Below are positions 33,807-39,328 of a DNA stretch of 39,328 nt, in pieces. The DNA lies in the NCBI GenBank assembly GCA_002746255.1, contig NVWO01000006.1, positions 52,010 to 91,337 of the forward strand, written 5' to 3'. Every line of letters begins with the position of its first letter. The first letter of the stretch is position 1. A model generated the notes under the pieces. It was given only the letters and a program-made list of their open reading frames with translations, made no database searches and had not been told where the DNA came from. The position numbers and the translations under genes were made by a program. The DNA comes from Rhodospirillaceae bacterium (GTDB lineage: Bacteria; Pseudomonadota; Alphaproteobacteria; GCA-2746255).

Positions 33807-34130
33807 TTAACTATCAATCATTTCGCCGGACTTCTTGGCGAAACGAACCTTCCTGCCGTCATCGAGATGCTTGTAGCCAATCCGCGTTGCGCCACCGCTC
33901 TTTGGATCAATAAGAGCCAGATTTGACGCATGGATGGGAAGCTCTTTCTCTTGAATCCCTCCGGGACTGTCCGCAGACGGCGATTGATGACGTTTCACGA
34001 CGTTTATGCCCCGAACGACAACACGATTTTCCTCAGGCAAAGAACGAATAATTTCGCCCTTCTTTCCCTTGTCCCGTCCGGTCAACACGATAACAGAGTC
34101 ACCTTTGCGAATTTTCATACGCCGACCCAT
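33807..34130 (-). CDS. rplX: Large ribosomal subunit protein uL24
   Basis: Assembly-initiating 50S protein with a KOW motif ([20 protein letters not shown]), 107 residues. The ATG at 34130 overlaps the rplN stop as TGATG. A GTG one codon earlier would give a four-base overlap instead. Confidence 0.96.
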   Translation of the reverse strand: MGRRMKIRKGDSVIVLTGRDKGKKGEIIRSLPEENRVVVRGINVVKRHQSPSADSPGGIQEKELPIHASNLALIDPKSGGATRIGYKHLDDGRKVRFAKKSGEMIDS

Positions 34131-34498
34131 CACAGAACCTCAGGCGCTAGGGAAATAATCTTCATGAACTTTTTTGACCGCAGCTCCCGCGTCACTGGGC
34201 CAAAAATGCGCGTACCAATCGGCTCGCCCTGTTTTGAAATCAACACGGCCGCGTTCTTGTCAAAGCGGATCGTCGAACCATCGGCGCGGCGAATTCCGTG
34301 TGCCGTACGCACAATAACCGCACGGTGAATTTCACCTTTCTTCACCTTTGCGCGTGGAATCGCATCCTTCACCGAGACAACAATAATGTCACCTAGGCTA
34401 GCCGTCTTGCGCTTCGAGCCACCAAGAACCTTGATGCACTGAACGCGCTTGGCACCGGAGTTATCCGCGACTTCCAGATTTGATTGCATCTGAATCAT
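34130..34498 (-). CDS. rplN: Large ribosomal subunit protein uL14
   Basis: 50S interface protein of 122 residues, also the docking site of silencing factor Rsf[32 protein letters not shown] and [13 protein letters not shown] are the conserved segments. It follows rpsQ after a 28-base gap. Confidence 0.98.
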   Translation of the reverse strand: MIQMQSNLEVADNSGAKRVQCIKVLGGSKRKTASLGDIIVVSVKDAIPRAKVKKGEIHRAVIVRTAHGIRRADGSTIRFDKNAAVLISKQGEPIGTRIFGPVTRELRSKKFMKIISLAPEVL

Positions 34499-34526
34499 GT
34501 TTTACGTCTTTCCCTTCGCCCTTGCT

Positions 34527-34763
34527 TTAAGCGGATTCCGAAAGAATAATCCACCGCTTACGCTTTGAAATTGGGCGGCATTCCTGAATTCGTACCGACT
34601 CGCCTATTTTGCAGCGATTTTCTTCATCGTGAACGGCATATTTCTTTGACCGCCGAATAAACTTTTTATAGAGCGGATGGCGAAACTGGCGCTCAACGCT
34701 GACAACCACAGTCTTGTCCGCCGCATCGCTCACAACCGTTCCTTGAAGAGTCCGCTTAGGCAT
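34527..34763 (-). CDS. rpsQ: Small ribosomal subunit protein uS17
   Basis: OB-fold 16S-binding protein, 78 residues. [20 protein letters not shown] and [13 protein letters not shown] are typical. Its ATG lies inside the end of rpmC, an eight-base overlap, so translation is coupled. Confidence 0.97.
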   Translation of the reverse strand: MPKRTLQGTVVSDAADKTVVVSVERQFRHPLYKKFIRRSKKYAVHDEENRCKIGESVRIQECRPISKRKRWIILSESA

Positions 34764-34965
34764 TCAATTCCTCCGCCGCCTGCTTTTTAGCGCTTAAGAT
34801 CGTCTTGATTCGGGCAATGTCGCGTCGTGCATGGCGGACGCGCGCCGTGCCCTCAAGCTGGCCGCTTGCCCGTTGGAAGCGCAGGTTTAAAAGCTCCTTC
34901 CGCAAGGAGAGGAGAGTATCCCCCAGCTCATCAAGCGATTTTGTGCGCAGGTCCTCGGCCTTCAT
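34756..34965 (-). CDS. rpmC: Large ribosomal subunit protein uL29
   Basis: Small helical-hairpin protein at the exit tunnel, where trigger factor and SRP dock. It has 69 residues, with [20 protein letters not shown] and [11 protein letters not shown]. It begins 2 bases after the rplP stop. Confidence 0.96.
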   Translation of the reverse strand: MKAEDLRTKSLDELGDTLLSLRKELLNLRFQRASGQLEGTARVRHARRDIARIKTILSAKKQAAEELNA

Positions 34966-34967
34966 TC

Positions 34968-35384
34968 CTATACTCCCTCGATCCGGCTAATAAACCGGGT
35001 GCGAACGGAAAGCTTCGACGCGCCAAGCTCAAGAGCCCGGCGGGCAATCTCCACAGGGACGCCGTCCACTTCAAAAATAATCCGCCCTGGATGAACACGG
35101 GCCATCCAATATTCCGGCGTGCCCTTCCCCTTACCCATCCGTACTTCCGTCGGCTTTTTCGAAACCGGCACATCTGGAAAGATGCGAATCCAGAGACGCC
35201 CGGCACGCTTCATGTGACGCGTGACCGCACGCCTGGCGGCCTCGATCTCGCGCGCGTTGACCCGCCCAGGCGTAACCGCCTTTAGGCCAAACGCTCCGAA
35301 ATTCAGAGCCGTGCCGCCTTTTGCCAGGCCATGGACCCGGCCTTTGTGCTGCTTGCGGTATTTTGTGCGTTTTGGGCTCAACAT
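34968..35384 (-). CDS. rplP: Large ribosomal subunit protein uL16
   Basis: 50S protein at the A-site region needed for peptidyl transfer and late assembly, 138 residues. [36 protein letters not shown] and [14 protein letters not shown] are conserved. Confidence 0.98.
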   Translation of the reverse strand: MLSPKRTKYRKQHKGRVHGLAKGGTALNFGAFGLKAVTPGRVNAREIEAARRAVTRHMKRAGRLWIRIFPDVPVSKKPTEVRMGKGKGTPEYWMARVHPGRIIFEVDGVPVEIARRALELGASKLSVRTRFISRIEGV

Positions 35385-35399
35385 GGGTTCAACAATCCA

Positions 35400-36083
35400 T
35401 TAATGCTTGTGGCCGGGCTGTTGCTCCGCCAGACGCTTGTCCTGCGCCATGGGGTCGCGTTCCAGAATTTCACCCTTGTAAATCCACACCTTGATTCCAC
35501 AGGTGCCATAGGTCGTAAAGGCGGTCGACGTCGCATAATCCACATCGGCGCGCAGCGTATGCAATGGCACCTGTCCCTCTCGGTACCATTCCGTGCGCGC
35601 GATCTCAGCACCGCCAAGGCGACCCGCGCAATTGATCCGAATCCCCTTCGCACCCAAGCGCATGGCCGATTGCACGGACCGCTTCATTGTCCGACGAAAG
35701 GCAACGCGGCGCTCCAACTGCTGGGCAATGTTGTCGGCCACAAGCTGCGCGTCCAGTTCCGGCTTGCGAATCTCGATAATGTTGATGTGAACCTCGCCAT
35801 TCGTCATTTTTGCAAGATCCGCCTGCAACTTTTCGATGTCGGAACCGCGCTTTCCGATCACGACGCCAGGCCGCGCCGTATGGATCGAAATCCGCGCCTT
35901 CTTGGCCGGACGTTCAATCACGACCTTGCTGAGGCCCGCCTGGGATAGACGTTTTTCCAGGAACCGGCGAATTTTCAGATCTTCATGAAGAAGATCACCA
36001 TAGCCCTTTTCGGCATACCAGCGCGAATCCCATGTCCGATTAATGCCGAGCCGAAACCCGATCGGATTTACTTTTTGCCCCAT
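35400..36083 (-). CDS. rpsC: Small ribosomal subunit protein uS3
   Basis: Forms the mRNA entry site with S4 and S5. It has 227 residues, with [14 protein letters not shown] at the start, a KH domain with the [10 protein letters not shown] loop in the middle, and a C-terminal domain containing [20 protein letters not shown]. The short tail is basic. Confidence 0.98.
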   Translation of the reverse strand: MGQKVNPIGFRLGINRTWDSRWYAEKGYGDLLHEDLKIRRFLEKRLSQAGLSKVVIERPAKKARISIHTARPGVVIGKRGSDIEKLQADLAKMTNGEVHINIIEIRKPELDAQLVADNIAQQLERRVAFRRTMKRSVQSAMRLGAKGIRINCAGRLGGAEIARTEWYREGQVPLHTLRADVDYATSTAFTTYGTCGIKVWIYKGEILERDPMAQDKRLAEQQPGHKH

Positions 36084-36086
36084 TTG

Positions 36087-36461
36087 TTACTCCCCGCGCT
36101 CACGTACGATAATCGTAAGGTGGCTAAATGGCTTTTTGATAGTTGCGGCGCGACCGCGCGCACGCGCGCGCCAGCGCTTCATGACCATGCCCTTCCCGAC
36201 GCTCGCCTCTGCAACGTACAGCCGGTCAACATCAAGCTGGTGGTTGTTTTCAGCATTTGCAATCGCCGACTGCACCGCCTTGCGCACAGCGCCCGCAATG
36301 CGCCGTTTAGAGAAAGAAAGGATGGCCAGCGCAGACGCCGCACTTTTGCCGCGGATGGTTGCCGCAACAAGATTCAGTTTCTGCGGACTCGTCCGTAGTT
36401 TCCGGGCGATCGCTTTCGCCTCGGTTTCAGCCAATGCCCGTGGAGCAGCTTTCTTGCCCAT
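36087..36461 (-). CDS. rplV: Large ribosomal subunit protein uL22
   Basis: Its long hairpin lines the exit tunnel. It has 124 residues, with [40 protein letters not shown] and the tunnel loop [17 protein letters not shown]. Confidence 0.97.
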   Translation of the reverse strand: MGKKAAPRALAETEAKAIARKLRTSPQKLNLVAATIRGKSAASALAILSFSKRRIAGAVRKAVQSAIANAENNHQLDVDRLYVAEASVGKGMVMKRWRARARGRAATIKKPFSHLTIIVRERGE

Positions 36462-36463
36462 AT

Positions 36464-36742
36464 CTAAACTCGCTTTGCCTTCTTGTCCGCGATGTGACCA
36501 CGGAAGGTCCGCGTCGGGGAAAATTCACCAAATTTATGACCGATCATATCTTCCGTAACCAACACCGGAATAAATTTATGACCGTTGTAAACGCCAAAGG
36601 TCAGGCTCACAAACTGCGGCAGAATCGTCGAACGGCGCGACCACGTCTTGATCACGTCATTGCGACTGGACGCACGCGCGATTTCTGCCTTTTTCAGCAG
36701 ATACCCGTCTACGAAAGGGCCTTTCCAAACTGAACGTGCCAC
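36464..36742 (-). CDS. rpsS: Small ribosomal subunit protein uS19
   Basis: 30S head protein of 92 residues. [40 protein letters not shown] and [16 protein letters not shown] match the family. The start is a GTG at 36742. It lies 15 bases after the rplB stop. Confidence 0.98.
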   Translation of the reverse strand: MARSVWKGPFVDGYLLKKAEIARASSRNDVIKTWSRRSTILPQFVSLTFGVYNGHKFIPVLVTEDMIGHKFGEFSPTRTFRGHIADKKAKRV

Positions 36743-36757
36743 GAGAAACCTCTCTCC

Positions 36758-37588
36758 TTACTTCTTCTTGTGTCGGCGGCGAAGAATCATCGAATCCGTC
36801 GACTTGTTGCTGCGCGTCTTCATACCCTTTGTCGATTTTCCCCAAGGAGTAACGGGATGTCGGCCACCGGATGTCCGTCCCTCACCGCCGCCATGGGGAT
36901 GATCGATCGGGTTCATCGCCACACCACGAACCGACGGGCGCTTGCCTAACCAGCGTTTCCGGCCCGCCTTGCCGTATTTGATGTTTTTCTGATCCGGGTT
37001 CGAAACGGCGCCGATTGTCGCCATGCCCTCGGCGCGAACCATCCGCACCTCGCCGGAGGCCAGGCGAAGCAACGCCTTCCCTGCGTCTTTGCCAACAAGC
37101 TGCGCATAAGCGCCCGCCGCACGCGCAATCTGCGCACCCTTTCCCGGCTTCATTTCAATGTTGTGGATAATCGTACCCACGGGAATGTTCTTCAGAGGCA
37201 ATGCGTTTCCCGGCACGATGTCCACGTTTTCACCGGCAAGAATCTTGTCACCAACCTTCACCCGCTGCGGCGCGATAATGTAGGACAATTCATCATCTTC
37301 GTAACGCAAAAGCGCAATAAAAGCACTTCGGTTCGGGTCGTATTCGATCCGCTCAATGACCGCCGGCATATCAAATTTGCGGCGCTTGAAATCAATAATC
37401 CGGTAGCGCTGCTTATGGCCACCGCCCCGATGCCGGCACGTCACCCGCCCATGATTGTTACGACCGCCCTTCTCCGAAAGGCCTTCCGTAAGCTTCTTGA
37501 CCGGCTTGCCCTTCCACAAATTCGAGCGATCCGTAATGACGAGCTGCCGCTGAGAAGGCGTCGTCGGCCTGAATGTTTTCAACGCCAT
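36758..37588 (-). CDS. rplB: Large ribosomal subunit protein uL2
   Basis: Core 50S protein required for subunit joining and the peptidyl transferase centre, 276 residues. The RNA-binding N domain has [18 protein letters not shown]. The C-terminal loop [18 protein letters not shown] carries the conserved His (about 230). The tail is strongly basic. Confidence 0.98.
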   Translation of the reverse strand: MALKTFRPTTPSQRQLVITDRSNLWKGKPVKKLTEGLSEKGGRNNHGRVTCRHRGGGHKQRYRIIDFKRRKFDMPAVIERIEYDPNRSAFIALLRYEDDELSYIIAPQRVKVGDKILAGENVDIVPGNALPLKNIPVGTIIHNIEMKPGKGAQIARAAGAYAQLVGKDAGKALLRLASGEVRMVRAEGMATIGAVSNPDQKNIKYGKAGRKRWLGKRPSVRGVAMNPIDHPHGGGEGRTSGGRHPVTPWGKSTKGMKTRSNKSTDSMILRRRHKKK

Positions 37589-37591
37589 CCC

Positions 37592-37924
37592 TTAGATCCC
37601 CGTCGTAACGTCAAGCGTGTGGCCCTCGGCAAGGGTCACCATCGCTTTTTTATAATCAACGCGCCGTCCCAACTGGCCCTTAAACTGTTTAACTTTGCCT
37701 TTTTGACGCAGGGTGTTTACAGCCAACACTTTGACATCAAACAATTTTTCCACCGCCTCCTTGATTTCCGGCTTCGTCGCAGACAGAGCCACGCGGAACG
37801 TGACCTGGCGGTGCTCGGAACCAAGGGTTGCCTTCTCCGTAATCACCGGCGAAAGCAGGATGTTGTACATCGCCTCGGTAATCTTCTTGGAGTCCTTCGC
37901 CTTATTTTCCCTGCGCTTTCTCAT
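37592..37924 (-). CDS. rplW: Large ribosomal subunit protein uL23
   Basis: Exit-tunnel rim protein where trigger factor and SRP dock, 110 residues. [13 protein letters not shown] and [18 protein letters not shown] are typical. The ATG overlaps the rplD stop as ATGA, which supports the basic N-terminal extension of about 18 residues. Confidence 0.97.
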   Translation of the reverse strand: MRKRRENKAKDSKKITEAMYNILLSPVITEKATLGSEHRQVTFRVALSATKPEIKEAVEKLFDVKVLAVNTLRQKGKVKQFKGQLGRRVDYKKAMVTLAEGHTLDVTTGI

Positions 37925-38541
37925 TTCAGACGCGCCTCCAGGTACGCAATTGCGTCTTTCGTCAAGACAAGCAGGTCGCGACGAAGAATGTCGTAAACGT
38001 TTGTGCCTTGCTGAGGCAGAACATCGACACCCGGCAAATTATGTGCCGCCCGCCCGAAATTCGCATCCACCTCCTGGCCATCGATGACCAGCACCGAGGA
38101 CCAGCCAAGCTTGCCAAAGCGCGCCTTCAGCTCTTGTGTCTTGACGCTGCTTAATTTTGTGGAATCGAGAATCACAATCTTGCCTGCGGCCTGCTTTGCA
38201 GAAAGCGCCGCCTTCAGAGCAAGCCTGCGTACTTTTTTCGGCAGCTGAAACGCGTGGGAACGCGGGGTTGGGCCAAAAATCACAGCACCACCACGAAACT
38301 GCGGCGAACGGAGAGAACCCGCCCGCGCCCGACCGCCGCCTTTTTGCGCCCAAGGCTTGCGGCCCGTCCCCCGAACATCGCTGATGCCCTTTGTCTTATG
38401 GGTGCCAGCGCGGCGCTTTGCCAACTGCCAGGTAACCATGCGCTGCAAAATATCCGGTCGCGGCGGAATGGAAAATATTTCGTCTGCAAGGTCTATCTCG
38501 CCGACATCTTTCGCATCCAAATTTATAATTTTGCACTTCAT
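37921..38541 (-). CDS. rplD: Large ribosomal subunit protein uL4
   Basis: 50S protein whose loop ([18 protein letters not shown]) reaches the exit tunnel. It represses the S10 operon in E. coli. It has 206 residues. I chose ATG 38541 ([16 protein letters not shown]), 7 bases after rplC. A longer frame upstream only overlaps rplC. Confidence 0.97.
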   Translation of the reverse strand: MKCKIINLDAKDVGEIDLADEIFSIPPRPDILQRMVTWQLAKRRAGTHKTKGISDVRGTGRKPWAQKGGGRARAGSLRSPQFRGGAVIFGPTPRSHAFQLPKKVRRLALKAALSAKQAAGKIVILDSTKLSSVKTQELKARFGKLGWSSVLVIDGQEVDANFGRAAHNLPGVDVLPQQGTNVYDILRRDLLVLTKDAIAYLEARLK

Positions 38542-38548
38542 TGCAAAG

Positions 38549-39325
38549 CTATTCCTTCTTCCCGGATTCTTCCGGGGATTTACTCGCTTCCGAAACATCC
38601 TCGCCCGCGGGCTCGGCTGCGACGTCCGTTTCACTCACCTCGGCGTTGCCTGCCCCGCGAAGAGCCGCCGGAAAAGGTGCTGCCTCAGGGCGCGCCTTCT
38701 TCACGGCATCGCGGATCATCACGTACCCCCCTTGCGACCCCGGCACGGCACCGCGCACGAAAAGAAGGCCAGCCGCCACATCCGTCGATACGATTCTTAG
38801 GTTCTGCGTCGTCACCCGCTCGGCACCCATGTGACCCGCCATCTTCTTGCCCTTGAAAACCCGCCCCGGGTCTTGGCATTGGCCCGTCGAACCATGGGAA
38901 CGATGAGAAACCGAAATGCCGTGACTGGCCTCGAGGCCACTAAAATTATGACGTTTCATAGCGCCAGCGAATCCCTTACCGATCGACGTGCCGCTAACAT
39001 CGACATATTGCCCCGAGACAAAATGATCAACAGTAATCTCGACACCAATTTCCAAAAGCGCATCCGCACTTACCCGAAATTCAGCAAGCTTACGCTTCGG
39101 CTCAACCTTCGCCTTCGCATAATGTCCACGAACCGCCTTCGTGACGTTCTTTACCTTCGCCTTTCCAATCCCAATCTGCACGGCTGAATAGCCGTCCCTT
39201 TCCTTGGTTTTTGTGGCGATCACCTCACACCTGTCCACCTTCAGAACGGTAACAGGGATGTGCTCACCCCCTTCCGTCAAAAGGCGGGTCATGCCGAGTT
39301 TTTCTGCAAGAAGGCCCGTTCGCAT
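38549..39325 (-). CDS. rplC: Large ribosomal subunit protein uL3 with acidic C-terminal tail
   Basis: Early-assembly 50S protein near the peptidyl transferase centre. It has 258 residues. The first 208 or so form a normal L3 core, starting [15 protein letters not shown], with [20 protein letters not shown] in the middle. The last 50 or so residues are a low-complexity Ala/Glu/Ser/Lys tail. The ATG is 3 bases from the window edge, after AGG. rpsJ is expected next, outside the window. Confidence 0.97.
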   Translation of the reverse strand: MRTGLLAEKLGMTRLLTEGGEHIPVTVLKVDRCEVIATKTKERDGYSAVQIGIGKAKVKNVTKAVRGHYAKAKVEPKRKLAEFRVSADALLEIGVEITVDHFVSGQYVDVSGTSIGKGFAGAMKRHNFSGLEASHGISVSHRSHGSTGQCQDPGRVFKGKKMAGHMGAERVTTQNLRIVSTDVAAGLLFVRGAVPGSQGGYVMIRDAVKKARPEAAPFPAALRGAGNAEVSETDVAAEPAGEDVSEASKSPEESGKKE

Positions 39326-39328
39326 CCT

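Noticed and set aside
1-39328. Defence island, CRISPR array, prophage, secretion system or biosynthetic cluster
   Set aside because: No repeat array, transposase, integrase, nuclease-helicase pair or multimodular synthase was found. Gene content is almost entirely core metabolism and translation.

Overview
The window is a chromosomal stretch of an alphaproteobacterium, most likely Rhodospirillales-like. The evidence is the gene order secY-adk-rpsM-rpsK-rpoA-rplQ with no rpmJ or rpsD in the block, a DUF1489 protein, an ATP12-type F1 assembly chaperone, and the run htrA-rarA-crcB-rluC just downstream of the ribosomal genes. G+C looks moderately high. Almost every gene lies on the minus strand. 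Only a PaaY-like protein, lipB and an SLC13 transporter are on plus. No gap between genes exceeds about 220 bases. I see no insertion sequence, prophage, CRISPR array or rRNA.

Left part (1-9525): an M23 peptidase cut by the window edge; a group II PLP decarboxylase divergent from a PaaY/gamma-carbonic-anhydrase-like hexapeptide protein; a diacylglycerol kinase next to an LtaS-like phosphoglycerol transferase; an M48-PDZ lipoprotein; DUF1489; and a two-gene phosphorelay operon (response regulator, then Hpt) with its own promoter.

Middle part (9526-20076): an acyl-CoA catabolism cluster (thiolase, HCCA-isomerase-like protein, HMG-CoA lyase), MgtE preceded by tRNA-Leu(GAG), lipB, a propionyl-CoA carboxylase operon (pccB, pccA, a small membrane protein, acylphosphatase) with a clear sigma70-type promoter, and the ATP12 chaperone.

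Right part (20077-39328): an SLC13 permease, the tightly coupled htrA-rarA-crcB-rluC set, a strong intrinsic terminator after rplQ, an rpsM-rpsK-rpoA-rplQ unit with a near-consensus promoter, and the S10/spc ribosomal protein operon from rplC to adk, which continues off the right edge.

Most of this is core genome. The observations I rate highest are a FliM-like CheY-binding peptide at the C terminus of the response regulator, the LtaS-like/diacylglycerol-kinase pair that suggests lipid recycling in a Gram-negative, the small membrane protein plus acylphosphatase coupled to propionyl-CoA carboxylase, and an SLC13 permease placed inside an otherwise conserved block. I found no clearly undescribed multi-gene system.
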